Shown here in pieces: positions 14,301 through 27,764 of a DNA stretch of 64,000 nucleotides. The notes under the pieces were generated by a model, which ran no database searches, was not told the origin of the DNA, and saw only the letters and a list, made by a program, of their open reading frames with translations. This DNA is from Microplitis mediator. Its lineage: Eukaryota; Arthropoda; Insecta; Hymenoptera; Braconidae. The stretch's first letter is position 1, and each line of letters starts with the position of its first letter. The position numbers were made by a program, and so were the translations under genes. The stretch spans positions 21,185,774-21,249,773 of the forward strand of contig NC_079978.1 in the NCBI RefSeq assembly GCF_029852145.1. The letters are read 5' to 3'.

Positions 14301-17300
14301 CTTTAAATTTAAACAAAGTAACATGTTTAAAAATTAATCAAAATTTTAAGTAGTATAATTAGATAAAAATAACTTAATATTTCGATAAAAAGATAGTGTG
14401 ACTGTATTAATTTTATTAGTATGACGTTATAATTAACCTTGTATTCTAATGAGATAAGGTCGCAGTTGATTTGCAATTAACCGGGAATTATCGAGGTCAT
14501 TTTTTTATCACTAGCTTAGTAAATTCTAGTTACTTTACTTAAATAACATCGTCAATGACAGTGACCATTATATCGTATTACATGCTTGATTGATATAACA
14601 ATAGGGAAAAAAGAGGTATAGTTGGTTGATATTCCAAGGTAAAAAAAAAAAAAAAAAAAAAACTAACTGTACAGGGGTTAGTAATTTCTATAGTATAATA
14701 ACGAACGTAGCTTTGATTTGGAAAAAAATTATGGTATATCGAAATGTTAGTATATATTGCCGATAGTTTAAATCTTTGCCATATACTACCCGCCACATTC
14801 GCCCTGTTTTTTTCCGATCATATTCATTAAATTAAATTTTATTTTTACACAGAGCACATAACAGAAAAAACGTATTTTCATATACCATTTAGAGTAAGTA
14901 CACTTGTACAGGTAAAATGTTTCTAAGCAAGCAGAATAGGAAATATGCAATATTTCATGAATGAGTTTTTAATATATATTTCAGAGATTATTGTCAGATG
15001 TTTTTATGAGACAATAAATTACAAATATCACATGAATCTCTCTAATATTATTTTAATGACAACATTACAAACTATATAATGACGACAATACAAATTTTAG
15101 AATTAATTTTTTTTACAGACTTATAGTGTATAATAATTTTTATTTAAATATCCATTAAAAATAGTGTAATTTTAAAAAAAGTCAAATTTATAGGGTAATT
15201 TATTATTGATATACGACTAGATCATCTATGAGTATTGTAGATTTATAAACTAATAATCTATGTGACCTTAAAAAGTTAAAAAAATAGATAAGTCATAATC
15301 ATCATCTTCATTAAAAATTTTTTTAATTAAATATTCACCATTACCATGATCCTGATTTTTTATTATTTTAAATGAAAATTAAAGCTTTGAGCGTAAATTG
15401 GGTCGGAGGTACTTTTTTAAGTTATATAATTTTTATTATTTCATGATAAAATCATACAAAAACAAAATCATTATTAAGTTTTTAATGTTTTAGTTTTTGA
15501 CACTAGATGGTTTGAAAACAAATATGTCGAATTATTTTTAATAACAATATTATGAAAAGAAATAATATGAATAATATTGAATAGACTAATATAGATTTTT
15601 ATTATTTAGTTAATAGTTAATCGCTTTAACTAACTTTTATTGCAATATTAATATTATTTATATTTTTATAGGCAACAAACGCCGTTTATTTACGTATTCT
15701 TTTATAGTTTTATATTTTCGTTGTTATTATTTTTTAATACATGATAATTTTTATAATCCTTTGTGTAGAATTAAAACATTTAATAATAAAAAAAAATAAT
15801 AATTGTTTTTGATATAAAAAAATGAATGATAGTAGTAAAGAAATATAGCGTAATTTACGTATACTAAAATGACTTAAATTAGTAGAGCAAAGAAAAAGTG
15901 GGTTATCCAACTTGTTCTAGAATTAAATTGAAATTGCCCTAGTTACACAATTTCTGTTGTGAATGCTGGGCTATTTATTTATAATTCATTTTTATAATAA
16001 ACAATATATGTACTATTTTTTTCATATTTTATTTATATATTTTTTTATTAAATTCATTTCCACTTAAAAGTTTTTAGCTCGATAAATCAATTAAAAAACT
16101 GTAATAACAATGCATCCAGAATTGTTTTTAACATAAATTGAATTTAAAATGCTGATGACCTAAAAACATAATATATTTTCTATGAAATTTTATAGTTGTT
16201 CGAGTTTTTATTTTAATGATTTATTTTTAGTACCAAAATATAATTATTATTTTGTTATAACAAACAAATAGTTTTTATTGTGTTAAATTTATAATAATAT
16301 TTGACAATCAAATTTTTATACATTAACGACGTATTCTTTGGGCATAAAATTATTTAAACTTAACAATCTAATAGTTGCTGCAAATAAAAATCAAGTTTAT
16401 TAAAGATTAAAAAAATATTATGCATGCTAAACTTTGATATTAATACGTGTCATTAAAATAGTTGTATATACATTCGTGGAATGCCATTATATTTAAAGAC
16501 TTATTTATTAAACTCTTGTTTTTATGATAATTTATTCATAATTGCTATTAATTATTTTTTAATGAGATAAATTTCATTTCTTATTGTAATCAAAGTTTAA
16601 GATTATTTCAATTCATTATTATTAAATGTGCATGTAAGAAAACCCTTCAATTGATATCGTCTCTATTTAAATCGAATGAAAATTAATTAAATGAACAAAT
16701 AGCGTCCTTAATTTATAATATAGTTGAATCATAAAGATTTTTAGCATGCAACCACGCTCTATTTTATGCACGCTATATTTACGTTTAAGCTATTCATTCA
16801 TATTTTATTTTATTTCTTCATCGACTTTTTTTTTATTTTTTAAGTAATAAAATATGTTTTTTTTTTTTTCTGATTTTTAAAATTTATTAGTAATAATTTT
16901 TAGTGAGAAAATTATTTATAATTTTATCTCAGTTCTGTTAAAAATATAAATATTATTATAATTAAAGTAAAATTTATTAGTCGATATAAACCAAAAACTA
17001 TTTCTAATATACGAATTTATTTACGTTACGTCTGACTGTAACTGATGTAATCTACTTAGTATCTCGACATTCACACTCGATAAATTATACTGATAATTTT
17101 TCTTCATACTAATAGTCGTACAAAATATAACAGCTATGATTTAATTTTTCTTTTACTATACAATCTAACTTTACTGTTAGCTTTTAATAACTTTCGATTA
17201 TAATTCGATGAAATAATACATCCCAAGTAAAATATTTTGACATAAAGCTGTCTACAAATGATTTTTTTATCTCAGTAACTATCAACTATCCTTTTTACTT

Positions 17301-20300
17301 GGGATACCTTTATATACAATTTCTTTTTATATAATTTATATAATTTTTTATTTTTTTTTTTCATAAACTTAACAAACAATAGCATCTACTGAAATAAAAA
17401 TTATTAAAATAATTAGAGTTAAACATATACTGAAAAAATTTTAATACTTTAGTTTTTACAAAAAATGATAATTTAATATCATCATCAGTCTTTTTTTTTA
17501 TGTCATTTTGTCTCATTAATATTATATAAAATTCATCACTTAGATTTATCATTGATCCAATATATTTGTGTACTCCAGCTCGAAGCATCATTACGAAGAA
17601 GGGTGATGGCTCTCAAGTGAAGGAATCAACCGACAGCAGCACTACTATTGAAGATGACGACGTCAAAGGTATGAGATTAAATTATAATTGTTCTTATTCC
17701 CCTTTTCCCGTCCGCATTGGCCTTTTGATCCTGCTATTATACAAAACAATTGTTGACAAAACTAAAAGGACCCTTGTTTCATTTATAAATATTTAACACT
17801 TTCAAGTATTGTATTTACTTATTTATTATTCATAATTTTATTACAAAGGTCCTTTTTTTTTATCGATTTTAGTTGTATGAAACATATAACAGTAAAAAAG
17901 TTGGATAATAAAAAAAAGATATATAATATTTTAGAAGATGTGAGTAGACATTAAAATTTATGAGTATCCTGAAAATATGTTAATGATTGAAAAAAAAATT
18001 ACGTAACATATTATCTATAAATATCCATTTCTTTAATGCTTTATGCGCCATAAACTTATAGAAATTTAGTAGTAAAATTTTAGGTCATAGTATTTCCACG
18101 TAGTCTCCATATAAATTTATTTCCATATACTTAATAATATTTTAATGAATAATCATCAGATTTTTATTTTTTTTATTTTTATAAATATAATTTAGATGAC
18201 CTATTTTTTTTTTTTTTTCTGTTTATTTTTTCTTTTTTTTTTTTCACTTATATTATGCCTATCCGCCACGAGTTATCGTAAAGTAGTATCGAATGTTAAT
18301 AATTTATAAAAATTTAAGTATATGCTAATATCACAAAAAGTGAAATTAATACTATCAATAAACTGTACAAGTGTTTTATACTCTTTTTAGTAGAAACAAT
18401 TCGATTACCCACTTAGAATGCTGTTAGAAATTTAAATATATGTTAGCTAAAAATTTATATATTTTTTTTTATTTAAACTTTTTCATCTAATTTTCTGATT
18501 GGATATTATTTTTCTGTTGAACAAAGAAAAAAAAAACAAATAACTTTATTGAAAAGCAAAATGCAGCAACAAAAATATTTTTATGTTTCTAAAATCCCTT
18601 TCATAATATAGCTTCTAATACCATTAATTACTTATTTATTTATAAGTGTGGAAATAAGCTGTACTAGCATCTAGCAGTTTCGAATTCTCATGTTTTTAAA
18701 AAGACTTTAGAGCAACAGTCTTTTTTGTATTAGGTATGGTGAATGACGTATTATATTGATCATGGTATTTGATATTTATTTCAATCATACTATGAAATAT
18801 ATATATTTATTACCGATAATTAATGGCAACCAAGTGTTTTGCAACACTTTACTTGGTCTGTATTTATTTATCAATTAAATAGTAATAACACATAATTTAT
18901 TCTAATATGTCTATTAAATAGTAATTTTCCTACTCACATCATATGATATTTAATTTCATTAGCAATCTAATTTATTTAATATTTGATAATATATTTATTT
19001 TTAACACATACTCGAAATATACAACATTTAGTGTGTATAGCGAATAATAAAGATACTTAATCGTTAAAGTCACATCATCAACCGTTTAAAAAGTATTATT
19101 TTTTAGTTGTATGCACTGATAGAAGGATTTCTTAGCATTTAAAAATATTTCTTAGTATTGAAGAAATCATTTCTTAAACATCATTTCTTTGTATTTAACA
19201 AATATTTCTTACTATTAAAGAAATGGTTTCTTACTATTAAAGAAATGGTTTCTTAATAGTTAAGAAATAATTTCTTCAATACTAAGAAATTCTTCTATCA
19301 GTATGTACAATAGTTTGCGTAAAAAAATATCAAATCAACTCATTCAGTCATCTAATGACAAAACTTTTCATCATATTTACAAGCGTTCTATACTATTCAT
19401 AATTGCCATCTATAGAAACTCATCGGCTTTCTATTCGAGTATTTTTTACAATATACAATTAATGTATAGATCTATTACAATGCCATATAAGATGTTCGTT
19501 GTGTAGACAACAAGCTCACATCTCTGGCTCCTATGTCAACCGGTTGTATATATAACAACTCGCATCTTATACAGTACCGCATTAAATACATAAATTACTA
19601 ATATTATTCATTAGTGTTGATGATAATTTAATTAAAAAATAAATAAGAAAAAAAAAAAAAGAGAAAGAAAGAAAAAAAAAAATAGGTAGAGTTGGGCAAA
19701 TCAATAATAAATATAGATTTATAAACTTAGTATTAATTATTACATTGAGTATTCAATGATTACCACGTAATTTTAGAAAAATAATTCTTCTGAATAAATC
19801 CATATAAATAAAAAATATATATATTAGCAGAGGCAAGGCTTCATTTTTTTACGGATTATTAATATATTAATTTATTCATACAAATTCTATTAAAATTGTG
19901 AGTTACCTATTAAATTAGTGTCTGTCTTCATTACGGCCTTGTCAGAATCACAATTGTTTATTGTAAACCTCAAAATTATCGGATGGCATTCTGACTTACC
20001 AACTTGATGATTGATTTGCACTATGTGCTATTGGTATTTAATATTTTTGTTTCAAGTCATTCTTCCCGGGTCAAAAAATAACTTGATTTTGACTTTTTTG
20101 ACTTATTCGACTTGCTTTTGATTTAATTAAATTTATTTTGACTGCTATGATTCTTTTGACTTGAATATGACTTTTTTAACTCAGAAATTTAAGTCAACTA
20201 AGTCAAATCCAAGACAACGAGACTTTAATTTGACTTGGTTGGCGTAAATGAGTATACTAAGTAAGACAACTTAGTCAAAAGCAGGTCAAAACCAAATGTC

Positions 20301-23300
20301 TTTTCATATTTTAAGATACAAAAATTCATTCGGTTTTGCCTTTCTTTTGACTTAGTTGTATTACTTAGTATCTATTTACGCCAACTAAGTCAAATTAAAG
20401 TCTCGTTGTCTTGGATTTGACTTAGTTGACTTAAATTTCTGAAGTTAAAAAAGTCATATTCAAGTCAAAAGAATCATAGCAGTCAAAATAAAGTTAATTA
20501 AGTCAAAAGCAAGTCAAATAAGTTAGAAAAGTTAAAATCAAGTTATTTTTTTGACCCGGATTCAGATAATATTAAAACTTAAAATTTCAATGTTAGATAA
20601 TTATGAAAAACACAGTTTGCCAGTTCTCACGTTTGACTGAAGTGGTCAACATCACCCTTGTCTGAAATTATCTTGTTTCATTCTTTATTACACATTATAC
20701 TACTACGTTTTTTTTCTTTTAATTTTTTTTTTATTTTATTAATTTAATTCACCGAATGAAACGAGATATTGAAAATATAATTAACCCCTTAAAGTCAAGA
20801 TGAAATTTTTTAACTTCCCGCCAAGAAAATTGTAAATTATCAAAACTTGGGTGTTATTTTACAGGCTGAAATAGGTGGAGCTTTACTTCTGCATATTTAC
20901 CTATTCTAACGTAATATTCAATATTTTTTGTATGGATTTTCATAATAACAAAAAATAATAATAATAATTTCATGAATTGAACAAGCTTAGACAGATAATA
21001 AAAATAAAAAAAGTTTTCTACACCTTTTAACTTGAACTATTTCTGTCAAAAATAATTTTCATCTCTAACCTTGTCAACTCAAATTTTATTTTTTTCTATT
21101 TTATTTTTATTATATAATAAGAACTACAAAATTTATATACTAATTCAATTACAACATCGACTGTATTTATTATATTATAGGACCATCTTTTGGCATAAAA
21201 AAAATTACTTTTTTCGCTTGATATGCAAATAAATACTTATTTAACGTAAAAAATATAATCAAATTTTGATTAATTTACAGAAAAAAAAAAAAAAAAAAAG
21301 CTGTAAATTTTTACACTTGTGTAATTATGAATTACACTCTAAAACTAAGTGTGTTACAAGTGTATTATTTTAAAACACATTAAATGTGTTTCATGTTTAA
21401 GACCATAAGCAAAGTCATAGTTTTTTGTAGTCACTTAAAACACATTTTACGGTGTGTTCAATATTTACAGTTTGCTTATGGCATTTTAATGTTATTTTGC
21501 AAGTGTGTTAATTTAGACTAGACACTTGGTTTTAGAGTGCATGATTTTATAGGATTTTATAGGATTAAGCCAGGTCACAATCCATTCTCATAAAAGACAC
21601 ATCGTTATTTTCACGTCGTTTTAGCAATTATATTTATTGTTTGATATCATGTTTATCATGTAAACACACGTGACACTATAATCAATTAAATGCAGCAAAA
21701 ATATTTCATTATGTCACATACCTTCTTCATTAATTTCATAATTTTATTAACATTGTTTAACATGTTGAATTTTACTTCTTCATTGCTTAAACATAATTTT
21801 TTTATTGCTTTTTTTTACAAATGTTATCCAACGAAGATTTAAAAATTGTTCATAAATAAATGAAACAAAAAAAAAAAAAAAACAAGAAATATTTTCATTT
21901 AAAATAATTACAACTTTATTATAAAATGCTGTAATTTTTTTATATAATATTACTTTAATATTGAATCAGTTTTTATCACTTTATTACATTTCTTAGTTTA
22001 ATATAATTTGTGGAAAAATTTATTACACCCCAATAATTGCTAATTTAAAATCATTTAGCTTCATAAGTTTAATCGATTAGATATTTTTTCATTCTATTTA
22101 ATATTAATTACTTTTAACTATTTTTTTCAACTTTCAATGATTTTTTAAACATTATTTATAAAAAGGAGGAATTAATTTTAAATTATTGAAAATTAATAAT
22201 TTAGAGTTAGTTCGTGATATTTTTTATATTAGGCTTTCATTAAAAATATACTACAAATAAATTACAAGTTTTTTTTTTTAATTACAAAACTACACTAATT
22301 ATACAAAATCAAAATAGATAAAAATTGAAAATCTTAATTAAAATATAACATACTTATTATACAATTATATATGATTAATTTAATAAAACAACCACTTAAA
22401 CTTATGTAATGCACTTAATTTAACAACATTATTTAACACCAGTAAAGATTAATAGTATATTGTGTGACAAGGAATGAAACGAGACGATTTCAGACCAGAG
22501 TGACGTTGGCTGACATCACCCGCAGTCTGAAATCGTTTTTTATCCTGAGCCACACACAATATATTTTTCATGAATACCTGCATCGGAACTTCGAGATTCA
22601 GTGTCAGCAACCAGTAAGACACAAGTTAATTTCAAGCCGATGATGATGCGGAGAACTGTTAGAGAATGACAAATATGTGATTTATACAGTCATTTATTAA
22701 ATAGTAAATAAGACAAAAATATTATTTTCACTCATTTTTTAATAATTTTATTTGGTTAATTGAAACTGTCACTTAAAAAATGAAATGAGTAAACTTAAGT
22801 GACAAGTAAACAAATGAGAATCATAAGGCTGCAAAAAAACATTAAATATAACTGACACCGGGCAGAAACAATTGTGTTTCTTCCCAAGGGAAGAAATATG
22901 CATGTTTCTGCCGGCTGTATGAAGGTATTTTTGAATTACGAATTCGCTAGTAGTTGTTTGTAGCATCGGCTTGAAATTAGTTTGTTTCGACGGGCTTCAG
23001 AGACACTGAAACTTCAAGTTTCGATGGTGGTATCATGAAAAATAATGGTATTGTATTGTCATTCCATGTCAAGTCAATGTAAAATTGAATGTTATGATGA
23101 TCTTGAATGTCTCACGTTTAAATAATCTCTTAAATTGATTTTAACAGCTTACACCAAATACGATCAAGTGTTTTTTTTTAAATTTTAAAATTTTTAAAAA
23201 TCTCAGTTACTTGGTGTTTTTATGATTTTAGACTTTTTTTTTGTAATAATTTTACTTTTAAACTAACCTGAGAGTAATGTTTATTTTTTAGATATTTAAA

Positions 23301-26300
23301 TATCAAGTGGACGTAACTTTAAAAAATATATAAAAATTTGTTGAACGGGAAAATTTATCTTTTTGAAAGTCCTGTGATAAAATTTAATTTCTTAATAAAA
23401 TAATAAATTTATTTCAAATTTCATTAAAACTAAAAATGGTCTCTAGATCAGCCTTTAAACGATTCGACATGAAATGACATGATTAGAAAATAGAAAATAA
23501 ATTTTTTTTTACTTCTTGCACACCTTAATGTAATGTTTTAAAAAAATTAACAATCACTAGTTATGTAAATAAAAATATGCATCAGCAAAAAACATAAAAA
23601 AAAAAAAATCTATCTAACTGTAAAAGTAGATACAGCTTAAAATCGATTTTTATTATTTATTTTTATTCAAATTTATTTTAAACTGGTATTTTAATTTATC
23701 ACTAAAATAGTGAGCAGGTTTTATTTTCTGACAACTCATATTTTTTATCTGTCTAATTCTTCTCTATGTATTATTCTTTTCACATTTCATATTTAAAGTG
23801 CACTGTCTGTAGAAAAATGCACCGCTAAATCATTTTAGTCAAAAAATTTTTCAATTAAACTTTGAAATTACCTAAGAACACAGTAATTAAAATAAGAGTT
23901 ATGTAATATAGATAACTACTTATTACATAAAAAATGACTAAAAATGGATTTTATGAATGAAAGTAAAATGTACTGAATCACAGCCCTAAAATATTTAAAT
24001 ATTCTAACAAACATGATTATCTGTATGAAAAATAATTATTGTTCAATTGTACTGTCCAAATAAAAATATATAATCATAAAATTGGATACTATAGACAATA
24101 TTATTTTTATCATTAATGCAATATAAGTGCTATCTTAGCGCACGCTCTTTGGTTCGCCAAATAGCTGTTTGCCCATTCAACTGTTTCCACGACATTTGTG
24201 TGCGTTAAACGATTAAGTAAACTTGTCGCATGCAGATTATCGTTTAACCCACAAATATGTCGCGGCAACAGTTGAATCAACAAAAAACTACTTGGAGAAT
24301 AAAATAGCGAGCACTAAGATAGTACTTATATTGCATTAATGATAAAAAAAACTATGTTCAATTCGTGCGGTGTTGTCGATTACCGCACTAGTTGTACAAT
24401 ATACTATTATTAAAAGTAATTTATTTTATTCATATATATCCGGATGAAAAAAAATATACCACTTTTATTGTTGTTATTGTTAAATTCTTTTTATTTGCAT
24501 TAAAATCACAACAATAAAGCTATCAAATCAAACTATATCCTTTGATACAATTAATTAATTTTAAAATTATTCAATAAAAAATAAAATAACAATTTAAGTG
24601 ATGAAAGTTTAAATAAATTACAATTATTAGTTCTAATGATAGTAATTACTAATTAGGAATCCCTAAAGTATCATTCACATATATATATATATATTAAAAA
24701 GTTGATTCATATCCAAACGCTTAGCGCATGTGTCCCCTGTGCCTTGCATGTTTGTTCGTTATAATCCTCTATTTTTCCTTCTACTATTTAATTTAATGAT
24801 CATTTAAAATATAATTAATCAAAAAATTAATCATAAAATGTTTAATTACATTAATTGATAATTATAATAATAAAAAGTAGTCTAGAAAATAACAATTTTC
24901 ATTAATATAAATTTAAAAAATTGGAAAAAATGTTTAACTAATTTTTTCTTCAATAAATAAATAAATAATATAATTATTTATTTAATTTGGTGAAAAAATC
25001 TAAATAAATAAAGAAAAAAAAAAAAAACTTATTTTATATGTTTAAGTATTATTGAAACGCATATTAGTTGTAAATAGAAGTTAGTGTTAAAACGTGAAAT
25101 GTATATGCGTACGTGATGTATATGTGTATATGTTGTACAGAGGATAAGAAGGGAGGTGTCGACCGGAGCAGCACGGTCATTGCCAAAGAACCTGAAGGTA
25201 ACCCAGATATTGAACAATTCACAAAATCAACAAAAATTAGAAAAAAAAAAATAACAATATCTACATACATTTACACAAAATATAAATTCCATTACTTACG
25301 CACATTTATACTAACACATTTATATATATATATATATATATATACATAAATGTTTAGTTGAAATACTAATGAAAAAAGAACCTAAAAATTACTTGCTTAA
25401 TGTTTTTTTTTTTTTCTTTTTTAATGGATGTTTAATTTTTTTGCAAAATTTTATTAAGAGTTTTTTTATTTTCAGTGAATTATAATTGACAGTTAAACTT
25501 AAATAACAAAATAAAGTTAATATAAAGCGTTGAAGGAATAACTAAAGTCTCTAAACAGTCCATTTTACGTTTATAATTATATAAATATAAATTAAATATA
25601 ACAGAGCATAAATTTTCGTTGTGCTTTTTTATATTTTCAACGCTTCATATATGAATTTTTAGCTTCAATTATTCACTTTTTAATTTAATTTATTCCTACT
25701 AGATTAATTTTATTATTCTTTTGCTTTTTATGGTAACAACGCTCGAAGCCCTGATTGACTTAGATTTAAAAAGCTTTTTAAATAAAGTAATTAAAAAATA
25801 AATAAAACAATGTTATAAAATACACATTTTATCACATATTTATATAAAGAAGAAAAAAAAGTGATGAAAGACTACACATTTGCTAATTAGTTAATAAGAG
25901 CTTCTTATGAAAGCGTTCTTATTCCAATAGCTTTTATAATATTAGCATTTTTGTAAGCTTATTAAAATTTTAGTCAATCTTAAAATGACTGTCTACCACT
26001 TTTTTTGAACCTTTTAAAATAATTAATTATTGAGAATATAATTTTCAAATTAACGTGTGATGATAGAAACCTTTAAAAAAATAAAGCCATTGTTTTATTA
26101 TTAATTTAAAATAAAAAAATCATAAATTGTCTGCACGAGTATAAAAAAATTTACTAACTAAAAAATAATCTGCGGTGTGCCTTGTTTATTAATTAAACCA
26201 AAAAATTTCAAACTAATAATATTATCAACAAAAGTTATCTCAACTAAAAATTAAGTTAAGTAAGAAAATATGTTTATCGATGGTCTTACATAATCCATAA

Positions 26301-27733
26301 AAAATATACTGAATCTCGTCATCAAATATATTATTTTTAGTTATCGTCATAACAAAAATAAATTTAACGCATACAATCCTAAATATTTGTATGCACCTAT
26401 TTTTACAAAAAAAAAAAAGAAAAAAAAAAAGAATGACGATGATTACACGGTATACATACGAGTTGATGAATAAAGATGATAAAAAAAGAGACAGATTGAT
26501 CTAAAGCTAGAGCTAGAGCTAGAGAGAGATAAATTTAAGAAGACTATGTTTTATCTTTGACTAGTCTTCACTCTATCACAATTTCAAGCTGTACTACTGT
26601 ACAGACTGGCAAAAATATCCTACCTGACCTGGCCGGCCTTTTAGTATTCTGAAACGGGACGTGACGGTTTTAAGAATTTGTTCATTCATTTACTCGAATA
26701 ACACAGTGTATATTCATTAACGTTACGATAATGTTACATTAAAAATGTAGTTATAAAATTATCTGTCAATCATAAATCTATACTTAGTATTTTTTTTTTA
26801 TTTTTTAAATTAATTGTAAATTATTTATTTGATAATTTTCTTAATATTTTTTAATAAGTGTAAATTTAAAATTTTCATCATGTCTATTATGACTTCAAGT
26901 ACTCCAGGAACATCTAAACAATCTGATAATAGTGAGTTAACATGTTATTGTTCCTATAAAAAATAAATATAGAAAACAGTTGACCCTGCTGTTGTTGGCC
27001 AGCCCCAAAATTTCCAGCTACGAAAATTTAAAAAATTATGTTAATTGTTATTTTTTGAATTCTTTTCGTTACCGATATTTTTTCAACTCATCAACAGATG
27101 TTCATGTCCAATGTGGGATATTCAACCCAGTTTTTCAGTCTCGAACGATAAAAAAATTTATAATCAATCAGTTTAACAGTTTTGATGTTATTAAAACAAG
27201 AAAAATTTTTAAATAATTTGTTTAGTTAATGATATCTCTAGAAGAAATCATACTATTTTAATGTTTCAGTCGGCATTCAATGCGAATTTTAGTCTTAGAG
27301 CTGATTAGATATCGAATCATTCCATTTACAATATGATACAAGTTATCCGAATAAAAAACTTTTTTCATAAATTTTATTTTTGGAATAGCTTGAAACGTAC
27401 TTTACCGATCAAGCTCAATTTCTCAGAAAATCTAGGAATTGATAAATTGCTTCGAATGCTGCATCAGAGATCCAAATCGGCTAATCCATTCAAAAGTTAT
27501 AGAATATTTACATACATTCGGGCATTATTTTGAGAATAATCAGGATAGCTTCTTAGGAAATTAAAACGTCGAAATTTTTTTCAAAACTCGGTTTTCGAAA
27601 ATCAGCCAAAAACCAATAACTTGCCTGTTAATAAACTTAACATGTTAATATAGTTTTTACGATTTGTTGAATTTTACAACAAGGTAGGCCATGGTCATAA
27701 TTTCTATTTTTGTAGACCATTTTATTGCTCGTG

Positions 27734-27764
<31 letters not shown>

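Larger units (their letters stand above)
17669..25140 (+). other. CaMKII intron, 7.5 kb, rich in fold-back elements
   Basis: AT-rich intron containing at least five inverted-repeat elements (listed separately) and A/T homopolymer runs, for example near 19650-19682 and 21281-21299. A hairpin ACCAAGTG...CACTTTACTTGGT lies at about 18829-18857. No exon with conserved sequence was found. Confidence 0.65.

Noticed and set aside
26504..26530. GCTAGA/GAGA repeat as a CRISPR-like or regulatory array
   Set aside because: Only three short units with no spacers; treated as low-complexity sequence that may contribute GAGA-type sites.
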